Below, one piece after another: positions 50,629 through 60,066 of a stretch of 64,000 nt of DNA (position 1 is the stretch's first letter; each line of letters starts with the position of its first letter). The position numbers were made by a program, and so were the translations under genes. Origin of the DNA: Sulfurovum sp. GTDB taxonomy: Bacteria > Campylobacterota > Campylobacteria > Campylobacterales > Sulfurovaceae. The notes under the pieces are model-generated. The model ran no database searches, had not been told where the DNA came from, and saw only the letters and a list, made by a program, of their open reading frames with translations. The stretch spans positions 174,497-238,496 of the forward strand of contig JALWLD010000057.1 of assembly GCA_027081115.1 (NCBI GenBank), read 5' to 3'.

Positions 50629-51417
50629 TTATTTAACCAGTTTTTCCAGTTGTGTCTCAATAGCACCCGGTACACTTGAAATCTTCATGAATTCCCCCAT
50701 CGTTAATTGAGGGTATGAGATCGCAAGATAGTATTTTGCGTGTAACGCATATGCTTTTCCTCCTTCAATGAGGATAGTGTAGGGAAGAACCAATGCTTTG
50801 TCCTCCCCTATTTTAGAGATGAAGCTTTCTGAACTTCTAGACATTTTTACACCATAAAGTGTTGCACCATTTCGAAGTTTTATAGAATAAAGTGCATTAT
50901 TAACAGATTTTGCACCATTTTTGAGTTCAAGCATATCTTCATAATATGGCATACCCATCATAAAGTGGTAACTTGAAAGTTTACTGTTGCTTAATGTGTC
51001 AGAAGTTGGTTTAAGTTTACCAAGTGCTTTGGTTAAAGAAGCGGTAATCGCAGTATCTCCACCTCTAAAATCTTTTTGCAGGAATGCTTTGAGCCAGTAT
51101 GTTGGATTTGTTGCAAGCAGTGTTTTTGTTTTAGAATTTACAAGTACTTTCTGTACTGCAGCAAATCCTCGTTTTGGTTTGGAAGCCATACTTGTCAACT
51201 TCGCATTTGTAAAACTAAGGACTTTTAGGTGACTCTTATTGGCAGGTGAGTAGGTATTCAATACTTTGAATCCAGCTTTGCCAAGTGCTGATTTTACAGA
51301 AGCAGCATCTTTATATGTTGCAGAGTAGTATGCTGAGATGCCTCCTGCATGAAGAGATATAGCAGAAAATAGAAATAGTGCTAAAGATATTGTAATTCGA
51401 GATAGGGTATTTTTCAT
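50629..51417 (-). CDS. Exported hypothetical protein
   Basis: 262 residues, signal peptide about 1-24 (LFLFSAISLHA). The mature part begins with YYSATYKDAASVKSALGKAGFKVLNTYS, a DUF302-like beta-alpha unit, then a second half with RNGATLYGVKMSRSSES and a large helix-rich core. No cysteines. A similar exported protein type is common in sulfur-oxidising epsilonproteobacteria, but the function is not known. AAAAGGATC precedes the ATG. The DUF302 resemblance is weak. Confidence 0.65.
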   Translation of the reverse strand: MKNTLSRITISLALFLFSAISLHAGGISAYYSATYKDAASVKSALGKAGFKVLNTYSPANKSHLKVLSFTNAKLTSMASKPKRGFAAVQKVLVNSKTKTLLATNPTYWLKAFLQKDFRGGDTAITASLTKALGKLKPTSDTLSNSKLSSYHFMMGMPYYEDMLELKNGAKSVNNALYSIKLRNGATLYGVKMSRSSESFISKIGEDKALVLPYTILIEGGKAYALHAKYYLAISYPQLTMGEFMKISSVPGAIETQLEKLVK

Positions 51418-51526
51418 AGAGATCCTTTTAAATATGTGTGTGGTATTATTACATACTAAACTTAGAAATTAATTTTTTTTAATAATTTATACTTATTGTT
51501 ATGGATTCTTTAGATAGAATAAATGA

Positions 51527-53212
51527 ATGGAAGTTTATAAAATAAAAAACATTGCCGGGCACTTGGCAAAATCATTTTTAAGTAATCCTCTTACACCCAT
51601 ACTTGCGGCTGCCATTTTAATGCTGGGGTACATCTCTTTGGAAATTATGCCGAGAGAAGAAGACCCTCAGATTGAAGTGAGTGGAGGCTCTGTTCTTGTT
51701 GCTATACCTGGTGCTACACCACGGGAAATAAACAACGTAGTTATTAAACCTCTGGAACGTAGGATACGTGAAATTAAAGGTGTACAACACGTTTACGGTA
51801 CAGCAATGAATAATTTTGGTATGGTCAATGTACAGTACTTTATTGGAGAAAACAGAGAGTCCTCTAACCTCAAACTTTATGATAAAGTGATGCAAAATAT
51901 GGATCAGTTGCCAAAGGGCACAATGCCTCCTTTGGTAAAACCATTTGATATCGATATAGATATTCCCATACTTACAGTTGCCTTTTACAAAATAGAGGAT
52001 ACACCTAACAGACCTGAAGAGATTTCCAGGCTTTATAAAGTTATTCGTGATCTACAGCAAAATATTAATGCTTTGGATAATGTCTCAAAGACGACACTCA
52101 AAGGTGTAAAACGTCCTCAGTTCAATGTACTTATAGACTTACATAAACTCTCTGGTTATCATATTTCATTAGGTCAGGTAGCTCAATCTATTAAGTCTAT
52201 TTCCTCCAATGCACCGCAGATCGATACACAGACAGCTACTGGGAGGCTGGTGGTATTTGGTGTGAAGAATGCTATTGATGATATCGATGACCTAAGAGAT
52301 CTTATTGTCGCACAGTATATGGGGTCTCCAATTTACCTGAAAAATATTGCAACAGTGGAGTATAATTTTGATATACAGAACTACCGAACATCGTATATTA
52401 CCTATCAGGAAGGTATGAAAGAAGCTGAGCATACCCAAGAGGAGAAAGAAGCACATGCAAAAGTTGCAGATCCACTTTTTCGTGATGCCGGTCATCAGAT
52501 TACTATGACAGTCTCTAAACTCAAAGGTACCAATGCTGTACATATTGCAGAAGCTGCAATTGAAGAGATACAAGCTGCAAAACAGGAGCTGCTAGATCAT
52601 GGTATTGGCTTTATTGTGACACGTAATTATGGAGAGCGTGCCAATGAGGCAGTTAATGAATTAGTACACCACCTGTTGATCACGATTTTTATTATTGCCT
52701 TGATCTTGATCCCTTTTCTTGGATGGAGAGAATCACTGGTGGTTACGATCGCAGTTCCAATGATCTTGGCAGCCACACTTTTCATTGCATTGATGACAGA
52801 TCAAACCATTAATCGTATTACGCTTTTTGCTTTCTTACTGAGTCTGGGATTGATTGTGGATGATGCCATTATTGTGATTGAAAATATTCATAGACGTCTG
52901 CATCTTAAAGAGTCTGAAGGTCTTGAGTTTGATGAGATCATTATACAGGCGACCGATGAGATAGGACCTTCGACTAATATTGCTACTATAGCTATTATGC
53001 TGACGATGATCCCTATGGCGTTTGTAGGTGGTATGATGGGACAGTTTATGAAACCGATACCACTCAATGTACCTGTTGCGTTGGCTGTTTCCCTTTTTGT
53101 CGCTTATGTATTTGCTCCCTATCTGGCACGTAAATTTATTAAGTATGAGAAACATGAACATCATCATGATGATGAAAAAGCAGTAGAAAAGAAAGAGGAG
53201 AGTACAGAATAA
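51527..53212 (+). CDS. RND efflux permease, N-terminal half
   Basis: 561 residues. Equivalent to the first repeat of AcrB/CzcA: TM1 (about 15-32), a porter region (40-375) with EEDPQIEVSGGSVLVAIPGATPREI, and TM2-6 (about 385-535) including the VDDAIIVIENIHRRL RND signature. It ends after TM6 in a His/Asp/Glu-rich tail (KHEHHHDDEK) that may bind metal. The stop overlaps the next ATG (TAATG). In known RND proteins both repeats are one chain of about 1030-1070 residues; here it is split exactly between TM6 and TM7. Confidence 0.9.
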   Translation: MEVYKIKNIAGHLAKSFLSNPLTPILAAAILMLGYISLEIMPREEDPQIEVSGGSVLVAIPGATPREINNVVIKPLERRIREIKGVQHVYGTAMNNFGMVNVQYFIGENRESSNLKLYDKVMQNMDQLPKGTMPPLVKPFDIDIDIPILTVAFYKIEDTPNRPEEISRLYKVIRDLQQNINALDNVSKTTLKGVKRPQFNVLIDLHKLSGYHISLGQVAQSIKSISSNAPQIDTQTATGRLVVFGVKNAIDDIDDLRDLIVAQYMGSPIYLKNIATVEYNFDIQNYRTSYITYQEGMKEAEHTQEEKEAHAKVADPLFRDAGHQITMTVSKLKGTNAVHIAEAAIEEIQAAKQELLDHGIGFIVTRNYGERANEAVNELVHHLLITIFIIALILIPFLGWRESLVVTIAVPMILAATLFIALMTDQTINRITLFAFLLSLGLIVDDAIIVIENIHRRLHLKESEGLEFDEIIIQATDEIGPSTNIATIAIMLTMIPMAFVGGMMGQFMKPIPLNVPVALAVSLFVAYVFAPYLARKFIKYEKHEHHHDDEKAVEKKEESTE

Positions 53213-55005
53213 TGGAAGATTTTGTCTATAAGATCCTTTCTACCAAACGCAATAAATTCATTGTTATTATGATAGTATTGATGACAATGGTCGGTTCTGT
53301 GATGATGATTCCTACAAATCTTGTTTTGGCAAGGATGCTTCCTGGTAAATCAGCCAATACATTTACTATTTATGTAGATACGGCAACCAATGCTTCCATT
53401 AAAGAGACCAAGTCGGTCACGACCTGTATTGTCAACTATATGACAAAAGAGAAAGAAGTAACCGATATGGAGGTTTTTTTGGGGCAGGGGGCACCTTTGG
53501 ATTATGCCGGTCTTGTGAAAGGTTCTGCACTTAAAGCACTGAAAAATCAAGCAGAGATTGTTATTAACCTTACAGATAAACACCATAGGGACGAACCTTC
53601 GTATATGATGGTGCATCGTATTCGTCCTGAGATCAACAAAGCCTGTGGTTCTTTGGTACCAAATACAAGTATCCGTTTTACTGAAATGCCTTCAGGACCT
53701 CCAACGCTTGCTACAATTGTGATAGAACTCTATGGAAAAAATGATGAAGTACTTCGCAAGACAGCGAAAAATGTTTCTTCTGTATTAAAAGAGACAGAGG
53801 GACTTGTAGATATTGATATTATGCAAGATGACCTTTATACAAAGTATGATCTTGTTCCCGATAAAGAGAAGATCATTCGTAGTGGTCTCTCTGTTGATCA
53901 AGTAAATCAAATTATTTTTCTTGCTTTTCAGGGGATGCCAATTGCTGTGAAAAATACACGTGACCAGCAAGATCAAATACCAATTTTTCTACGTTTGGAT
54001 GAAAAGACACGTATGGTAGAGTTCGATACAGAAGATGCTTTACTCAATAAGCTCTCTTCATTGAAGTTGATGAATATAAAAGGGATGATGGTACCATTAA
54101 GTGAGATTATCAAGGTCAAATCTTTAAATTCAAGTCCAACTATTTTTAGAAAAAATCTTAAAAATATGGTTACGATCACGGCTGAATGTGATATGGTATC
54201 GCAAGTCTACCCTCTGCTTGAAGCTAGAGATATGATGATCAAGAAGTTGTGGAAAAAATATGATGTAAGTAAAGTAGAGGGTATTAATACTTTTATGTTC
54301 GATCTTAATCTTGTAGATCGAAAAACAGGTGCAAAAATGTTACTACGTTGGGATGGAGAGATGAAAGTTTCTCTTGACACTTTCCGAGACCTGGGTGGAG
54401 CATTCATATCTGCACTGGTATTGATGTTCCTTTTAATGGTGGTCTACTACAAATCATTTGCATTGAGCGGGATTGTTCTTATTGGATCATTCCTTTCTAT
54501 TATAGGGGTTATTGCGGGGCATTGGGTGGCAGATAAGTTCTCACTTTTTATGACAGATGTAAATTTCTTTTTAACAGCTACTTCTTTGATAGGGTTTATT
54601 TCACTGATGGGGATCTCAGCACGATCATCTTTGCTACTAATAGATTTTGCCAAGTCTCTTATTGCTGATGAAGGGTTAGAGAAAAAACGTGCCATTGCCA
54701 TCGCTACAGCTACTAGAGCCAAACCAATTATGTTGACAGCTGTAGCTATTATCTTAGGTTCTTTACTTCTTGCTACCGATCCTATTTTTGGAGGCTTGGG
54801 TGTGGCACTGATCTTTGGTTCTATGGCAGCTACTTTGGTTTCTCTCTTTTTTATCCCTGTACTCATGGACAATGCGAGAGCCATGATGCCTGACGATCAT
54901 GATCACAGTTCAGGTTGTGAAGATGAGGAAGATGAAGGGACTTGGTGTAGATTGGCAAATAATATTAAATCTTTTTTCCCTAAGAAAAAAGAGGATTGTG
55001 AGTAG
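53212..55005 (+). CDS. RND efflux permease, C-terminal half
   Basis: 597 residues. TM7 (about 15-38), the second porter region (40-400) with SGPPTLATIVIELYGKNDEVL and TM8-12 (about 400-560; SLMGISARSSLLLIDFAK, RAKPIMLTAVAIILGSLLLA). Matches the second repeat of RND permeases and pairs with the preceding half. Ends in an acidic His/Cys tail (DDHDHSSGCEDEED). Translation is coupled (TAATG). A metal-linked export role is suggested by the tails; substrate not seen. Confidence 0.9.
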   Translation: MEDFVYKILSTKRNKFIVIMIVLMTMVGSVMMIPTNLVLARMLPGKSANTFTIYVDTATNASIKETKSVTTCIVNYMTKEKEVTDMEVFLGQGAPLDYAGLVKGSALKALKNQAEIVINLTDKHHRDEPSYMMVHRIRPEINKACGSLVPNTSIRFTEMPSGPPTLATIVIELYGKNDEVLRKTAKNVSSVLKETEGLVDIDIMQDDLYTKYDLVPDKEKIIRSGLSVDQVNQIIFLAFQGMPIAVKNTRDQQDQIPIFLRLDEKTRMVEFDTEDALLNKLSSLKLMNIKGMMVPLSEIIKVKSLNSSPTIFRKNLKNMVTITAECDMVSQVYPLLEARDMMIKKLWKKYDVSKVEGINTFMFDLNLVDRKTGAKMLLRWDGEMKVSLDTFRDLGGAFISALVLMFLLMVVYYKSFALSGIVLIGSFLSIIGVIAGHWVADKFSLFMTDVNFFLTATSLIGFISLMGISARSSLLLIDFAKSLIADEGLEKKRAIAIATATRAKPIMLTAVAIILGSLLLATDPIFGGLGVALIFGSMAATLVSLFFIPVLMDNARAMMPDDHDHSSGCEDEEDEGTWCRLANNIKSFFPKKKEDCE

Positions 55006-55008
55006 GAG

Positions 55009-55040
55009 TGCATTTCCTTTTTGGAAATGCATAAAAACTT
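55009..55040. terminator. Hairpin between RND permease and adaptor genes
   Basis: TGCATTTCC (55009-55017) and GGAAATGCA (55023-55031) form a perfect 9-bp stem with a five-T loop, in the gap between convergent genes. Confidence 0.65.
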
Positions 55041-55042
55041 TC

Positions 55043-55843
55043 TTATTTTAAAGATTCATCATAATCTATTTTTAGTTTCGCATACATTCCCGGGAAGATC
55101 TTTTTATGACCTTTGTGAAAAGAGACACGGATGGTAAAAGTATGGGTCATAGGATTTGCAGAAGGTACCACAGATTTTATGCGCCCTCTTGTTTTAAATT
55201 TGATAGAAGGGATGCTCACATCGATGAAATCTCCTTTATTGACACGTAAAAGGTCTGCTTCTGAGATCTGGCCTTCTATTTCAAGGTGATCCAGGTCTAC
55301 AAGTACCATGGCCAACATACCAGGTACAATAAGGTCTCCAACACGGATCTGTTTTTGTACAATGATACCATCATTGGGAGCTTTGATCTCAAGATAGTTG
55401 GCAATGGTCGCAATCTGTTTTACTTTCTCTGCAGCATTTTTTACCATTGTTCTCGTAGCTGCAAGTCCTGCTTGTATATTTTCTGCGGTAATGTCGAGAT
55501 TGTTCCAGTCAACGGTATTGTCTTTCCCTCTTATGCGCAGCAGGGCTTTCTCTCTACGGATACTGTCCAGTCTGGTTCTGTACATGTCAACCATGATTTC
55601 TGCCTGCTCTAGAGCCAAGTCTGCCTGGTTTTTTAAAATATCAAATTCGGCAGATTCCATTTCAAAGAGAGTATCTTCTCTTTGAACAGAATCTCCAATG
55701 TTATAGTAAATGTGTTTGACATAACCCATATAACGTGCACCAATCATCTTCTGATTGTCTGAGACAACAGTACCTGTTATATTGAGAGAAGAGGAGAAAA
55801 GAGTAAGGGTAAAAAGTGTTAAGATAAAAAAGAGTCGAATCAT
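55043..55843 (-). CDS. RND periplasmic adaptor (HlyD/MFP family)
   Basis: 266 residues, short for an adaptor. Signal (1-19), then the lipoyl/barrel part SLNITGTVVSDNQKMIGARYMGYV, helical hairpin (about 60-160), second lipoyl half KAPNDGIIVQKQIRVGDLIVPGM, and barrel with DLDHLEIEGQISEADLLRVNKGD. It pairs with the split permease; no TolC-like outer membrane protein is near. The gene is on the opposite strand and converges on the permease, an uncommon arrangement. Confidence 0.9.
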   Translation of the reverse strand: MIRLFFILTLFTLTLFSSSLNITGTVVSDNQKMIGARYMGYVKHIYYNIGDSVQREDTLFEMESAEFDILKNQADLALEQAEIMVDMYRTRLDSIRREKALLRIRGKDNTVDWNNLDITAENIQAGLAATRTMVKNAAEKVKQIATIANYLEIKAPNDGIIVQKQIRVGDLIVPGMLAMVLVDLDHLEIEGQISEADLLRVNKGDFIDVSIPSIKFKTRGRIKSVVPSANPMTHTFTIRVSFHKGHKKIFPGMYAKLKIDYDESLK

Positions 55844-55974
55844 AATAAATGCCTTTTTAGTTATATTGATGATATTGAACAGTTTAGATAATAATATTTT
55901 ATACTAATAATGTTAAAAGTTTGGAGAAAATTAGCTTTAGAATGAAAAGAGAATGAGAAGTGTTACGAGAGAGT

Positions 55975-56003
55975 AAAAAAATTCCCACCACAAAGGTGGG
56001 AAT
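55975..56003 (-). terminator. Rho-independent terminator
   Basis: ATTCCCACC (55981-55989) and GGTGGGAAT (55995-56003) form a perfect 9-bp stem with loop ACAAA; on the minus strand a run of seven T follows, right after the FadL-type gene stop. Confidence 0.9.
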
Positions 56004-56009
56004 CGTACA

Positions 56010-57248
56010 TTAAAATGAGTATGTAAGTTGGAAAGAGAGTGAATCTTCCTGGTGTGATGTTGAAATGGTATTCATCCCAAGACCAGATATATCGAATGTT
56101 TCTGTTGTGTCTGGTGAATAAACATAAGCAAAATCAAGTGCAAATGCCTGTGTTAATGCATATGTCCCACCTACAGTAAAATGTTGTTCAGCAGTCGCTG
56201 GAAAACCAAGAAGGTTGAAAAAGTTCAGTCTTGGATCTGCAACTTCCACAACTGCAGAAGAAGCATAGTTATATCCGGCTCTTAATGCCCAGTTATCTTG
56301 TGAATACTGGTAACCAAAAGCAAAGATATCTTGATCCTCCCAACCAAAGTCTCCATATCCTGCAGCAGAAGACCATTGAATTTGTTTATAATCAAATGCA
56401 ATAGTATGTGTTCCCATAGTATAGGCAAAACCAACACCGAATTCGGCAGGTTGTTCCAGTGAATCTCCTTCCGGAAGAGTAAGACCAAATGGTGCAGTTG
56501 CAGTTGTAAGTTGACCATCATAAGTCATATTAATAGCTGATTTATACACAGCACCAATAGTTAAACCTTCTACTCCATTTTGGTTAAAGTCATAAGAAAC
56601 ACCTATTGACCAACCAAAACCAAAATCTTGTGCCAACCCAGCACCTACAACGGAACCACCCATAGGAGTAGCATCATAATTAATGTCAAGGTTACCATAT
56701 TGAAGAATAGGTGCAACTGCAATACTAAAACCACTTGTTTTATATGCAAGAGGCACAGCAAATTGCAAAAGTTGTAAATTGGTTACCATGTTAAAGTTAC
56801 CAAGATTTCCTGTCGCAAGATCCATACTATCTCTATAGTCTGTACCCATTCCTGCAGTACCAAACATACCTGCACCTATATACCAACTTTCATTGATTTT
56901 ATGTGCGATAGACACTTCTGGGATAATATTTGTATCAGCGGCACTTACCAAATTAGGTTGATCAAAAGGTGTACCTGTATCATTTGGAATAAGTGAAATG
57001 TCTGTTTTAATTTCTGGCATAAATACAGTACCTCCAAATGAGATTTCTGTACCTTCTATTGAAGTAATCAATGCCGGATTATTCAATGTTGACTCTGCAC
57101 CATGGCTCAAGGCAATACCAACACCACCCATACCTCTTGCTTTTGTACCAACAGAAATTAGGTTATCTCCGTTTGTTGCATGTAGTAATGTTGAAGTCAA
57201 AAGAGACAATACAATTCCATTTTTTATGAGTGTTGATGTTTTTTTCAT
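56010..57248 (-). CDS. OmpP1/FadL-family outer membrane transporter
   Basis: 412 residues. Signal about 1-25, then the FadL N-terminus TKARGMGGVGIALSHGAESTLNNPALITSIEGTEISFGG, and a beta-barrel with typical Gly/aromatic strands; ends in aromatic F (SFQLTYSF) for OMP assembly. FadL family members bring in hydrophobic compounds such as fatty acids or aromatics. AAGGAATACG precedes the ATG. Solo gene with a strong terminator. Confidence 0.93.
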   Translation of the reverse strand: MKKTSTLIKNGIVLSLLTSTLLHATNGDNLISVGTKARGMGGVGIALSHGAESTLNNPALITSIEGTEISFGGTVFMPEIKTDISLIPNDTGTPFDQPNLVSAADTNIIPEVSIAHKINESWYIGAGMFGTAGMGTDYRDSMDLATGNLGNFNMVTNLQLLQFAVPLAYKTSGFSIAVAPILQYGNLDINYDATPMGGSVVGAGLAQDFGFGWSIGVSYDFNQNGVEGLTIGAVYKSAINMTYDGQLTTATAPFGLTLPEGDSLEQPAEFGVGFAYTMGTHTIAFDYKQIQWSSAAGYGDFGWEDQDIFAFGYQYSQDNWALRAGYNYASSAVVEVADPRLNFFNLLGFPATAEQHFTVGGTYALTQAFALDFAYVYSPDTTETFDISGLGMNTISTSHQEDSLSFQLTYSF

Positions 57249-57410
57249 CGTATTCCTTGTTTTTATAATTTGAATATTAGAAGTATAGTTTAATAGAAAG
57301 TTAATGTCAAGAATATATTTAAATATTGATTAATTATCAAAAATAATTATGTAAGTGTGTATAAAAGGAGTTTTATTTACTATCATACTAAGGTAAAAAG
57401 AATAATGTAT

Positions 57411-57563
57411 TTACAGTTTACTTGCTAGAACTTTTAGTTCCAAAACAAGTATTAATGTGAGTTCATCAAACTCTTTTTCTGTAATAAAACCATGCTCATA
57501 TCCGCATTCAAGTTTACGAAGTTTATGTTCTATTTTTAATATTTTTTCAATTTTTTCAGTCAT
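57411..57563 (-). CDS. Small protein (50 aa), SHOCT-like motif
   Basis: A 50-residue frame from ATG 57563 with AAGGAC seven bases upstream: TEKIEKILKIEHKLRKLECG then YEHGFITEKEFDELTLIL. The middle HGFITEKEFDEL resembles a SHOCT tail motif. All-helical, no signal. Likely a real small protein, in a gap of over 600 bp between the FadL-type and Asp-box genes. Confidence 0.55.
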   Translation of the reverse strand: MTEKIEKILKIEHKLRKLECGYEHGFITEKEFDELTLILVLELKVLASKL

Positions 57564-57874
57564 ATTTGAAGTCCTTTTCATTTTATTGATATAACTTTAA
57601 CCTTTTATGAAAGAAAAGGTAAGGGCATATGGTAAGAAAAAAAAACTATTAAAATGCCTAGTTTCCATCTAAGTCAAATTTGATAGATTATTCATATCAC
57701 TAAAATGGGGGGGGAGTGTTGTATGTTTAGATGAAATATAGTCAGATAATAGAAGCTCATTCTTTTAGTACAGGATAAAATAAATTTTGATCTATTCTTC
57801 TCTTTTTTATGTGATTAAACAGAAGAGCAGACAATTATTTTTTGTAAGACTTTAGACTTTCTTGATAGCCAATT
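57564..57874. other. AT-rich intergenic stretch
   Basis: No frame of note, a poly-G run (GGGGGGG-like near 57707-57713) and T-rich segments. No repeat or hairpin of interest. Confidence 0.4.
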
Positions 57875-59044
57875 TTAAGGTACCTCTGTCCAGTTTTTCC
57901 CACCATCAATACTTTTAATGGCATGCACCGTTGTTTTAGCAACAATAGTGTCTCCTTTTATATGTTTCATAGATTCAATGAATGCTTCATTGTATCTCTC
58001 TTCCCATGTATCTCCTGAATCTTCCGATAAAACGATAAAACCACCTGCACCTTCTATAGAGGATGCTATAACAATACGTTTACTATCTAGTACTATAACG
58101 GTATTGTGAGGAACACTTGACTCGAGTTCTTTCCCTATCTTACTCCATGTTTTACCTCCATCAAGGGAACGTACAATAACCGCTTCATGATGTTCATCCA
58201 TAGTTTGTAGTTTTCTAGTTTCTTCGGAATCATCTTCTCCTACGGCAATAACCAGATCGTCATAATAATTAAGATCATAAATAGAAATATCTTTAATGTT
58301 AATAGCATCCATGAGTGCTTGTTTTTTCTTTTCACTTTTTATAAAAGTATGTGAAGTAACTGCAGGGAATGATGTATCTGAAGATGTGAGGAGATTGCTA
58401 TTTTCACATCTCAGCAGTGCATTGTAGGATGCATGATCATTCAGATATTTCCCAAAATGTTGTGCTTTGATACTTTTACATACCTTGTTGTGTCTTATGC
58501 ATCCATGATACATGGTCTTCTTAGCTTCTTTACTGTTTTTTGCTTTCCATGTGTAACATACATAAGGCAAATAGTTCTCTTGTGTATTTTGTAATATGTA
58601 AGGTTTAGGACACACTGTTCTAGAAGTTCTGGTAAATTTATTTTTTTTAGATTTTATCTCATGCATAATGGGATCATCAGGTGTGTTGGTCAACCTGGCA
58701 TACTCTACATTGACTTCTAAATCGTAATCATCTAGGCGAATAGTCATATGACCACTGTCACAATCTCCTGAACACTCATAGGTATTTGAAGTTTTATTTT
58801 GTTTCGTACAGTAATAGCCAAACTTTCCATCTGCATAGGGTATAGGTAAAGCAGATACAAAAGAGAGGTATATCCAATTTTTACTTTTCAGGTTACTAAG
58901 ATCAAAAATAATATCATATGAGGTATTCGATATTTGTTTAAAGTTATTTTTATTGGCTTTGTAACAGAAATCCTCTGCAAACAGAGGATTTATCATCAAA
59001 ATGAATGAAATACTCAAAAGTATGATATAAATTATTTTGTTCAT
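57875..59044 (-). CDS. Exported protein with Asp-box (BNR/sialidase-type) repeats
   Basis: 389 residues. Signal peptide (1-23). N-terminal domain (24-200) with many cysteines (CSGDCDSGH, RTVCPKPY, YVCYTW, GCIRHNKVC). The C-terminal part has at least three Asp boxes (S-x-D-x-G-x-T-W): RSLDGGKTWSK, LSEDSGDTWEE and KSIDGGKNWTE, indicating a beta-propeller of the BNR/photosynthesis-assembly kind. Such propellers bind ligands rather than act as sialidases. It is divergent from the OmpA-caspase operon, which may share its control region. Confidence 0.78.
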   Translation of the reverse strand: MNKIIYIILLSISFILMINPLFAEDFCYKANKNNFKQISNTSYDIIFDLSNLKSKNWIYLSFVSALPIPYADGKFGYYCTKQNKTSNTYECSGDCDSGHMTIRLDDYDLEVNVEYARLTNTPDDPIMHEIKSKKNKFTRTSRTVCPKPYILQNTQENYLPYVCYTWKAKNSKEAKKTMYHGCIRHNKVCKSIKAQHFGKYLNDHASYNALLRCENSNLLTSSDTSFPAVTSHTFIKSEKKKQALMDAINIKDISIYDLNYYDDLVIAVGEDDSEETRKLQTMDEHHEAVIVRSLDGGKTWSKIGKELESSVPHNTVIVLDSKRIVIASSIEGAGGFIVLSEDSGDTWEERYNEAFIESMKHIKGDTIVAKTTVHAIKSIDGGKNWTEVP

Positions 59045-59110
59045 TTTATGCCTTTTTATTTTATTGCCTTTATATAGTGTACTAGTATTTAACTAAAACA
59101 TCATACAATA

Positions 59111-59116
59111 TATAAT
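59111..59116 (+). promoter_or_regulatory. -10 box of the OmpA-caspase operon
   Basis: TATAAT at 59111-59116 in the gap between the divergent genes, 31 bp before ATG 59147. A good ribosome site (GGGAGGAAAAA) follows. Confidence 0.45.
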
Positions 59117-59146
59117 TATAGAGAGAAAAGATCTAGGGAGGAAAAA

Positions 59147-60055
59147 ATGAATAGATGGTTGATGCTATTGGGGTTTATATTGGTCTCACAAACTGTAGAG
59201 GTAAAGGCAGAATGCAGTGTTGGATCCCAACAGGAAGCAAAGCAAATATATAAAAAAGCTTTAAATGCTGATACCGTCTCCAAACAATTGGATTTTTTAC
59301 AAAAATCTTTGAACAGTTGCTATTCTCCAGAGATTGAAGTACAAATATTTTTACTAAAAGGAGATATGGCTTTTGATAAGAAAAATTACAAAAATGCTAA
59401 AAATTATTATAATAAGATGTTGATTTTGGTAGATCAGATCAAAGATCCAAAAAGTAGGAAAAGGCTTCATTTGCTAAGCTATGAATGTTTGAAAGATACC
59501 TATAAAGCTATGGGAGAAGATGAATTGGCTTCCATTATGCAACAAAAATATGATATGCGTAAAAGACAAAAAGAAAGTAGTGTTACTAGTAGTATTGTTT
59601 CTTCTGGAGATATTGTCAAAGGGTTACAGCTTAAAAGTGTAGGTGGCTTTAGAGGAGTTAGTATCAAACAATCTGTTAGTTTACATGTAAATTTTGAGTT
59701 TGATAGTGTTGCTTTCAGTGATGAGGGTAAAAAACAAGCTCATGAGTTGGCAATTGCGCTCAAGGAACTACAGTTTGATTATCCGAATGCAAAAGTAGAT
59801 ATTGTCGGCTATACAGATACAAAAGGTAATGCAAAATATAATTTAAATCTATCAAGTAAACGTGCTCGAGCGTTAAAAAAGTATCTAACAACACGTTTTA
59901 CTTTTAATAAACTTCATTTTACCTCCACGGGTAAAGGAGAAAGTGAACCTATATGCAGTAAAGGTTCTGTAGAAAAATATGATGGAGAATATGGCTGTAC
60001 GGGAAGCGAAGATACAATAGCAAGCCGTCGTGTTGAGATAATTTTTGGTTATTAG
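59147..60055 (+). CDS. TPR-like/OmpA peptidoglycan-binding protein
   Basis: 302 residues. Signal about 1-23 (LGFILVSQTVEVKA). TPR-like helices at 30-140 (DMAFDKKNYKNAKNYYNKML), a linker, then OmpA C-terminal domain (about 185-302): FEFDSVAFSDEGKKQAHEL, VDIVGYTDTKGNAKYNLNLSSKRARALKKYL and SRRVEIIF; the Asp-Arg peptidoglycan-binding pair is kept. Anchors a complex to the cell wall. First gene of an operon with two exported caspase-like proteins, 11 bp before the next. Confidence 0.9.
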   Translation: MNRWLMLLGFILVSQTVEVKAECSVGSQQEAKQIYKKALNADTVSKQLDFLQKSLNSCYSPEIEVQIFLLKGDMAFDKKNYKNAKNYYNKMLILVDQIKDPKSRKRLHLLSYECLKDTYKAMGEDELASIMQQKYDMRKRQKESSVTSSIVSSGDIVKGLQLKSVGGFRGVSIKQSVSLHVNFEFDSVAFSDEGKKQAHELAIALKELQFDYPNAKVDIVGYTDTKGNAKYNLNLSSKRARALKKYLTTRFTFNKLHFTSTGKGESEPICSKGSVEKYDGEYGCTGSEDTIASRRVEIIFGY

Positions 60056-60066
60056 AGGAGTATGCT

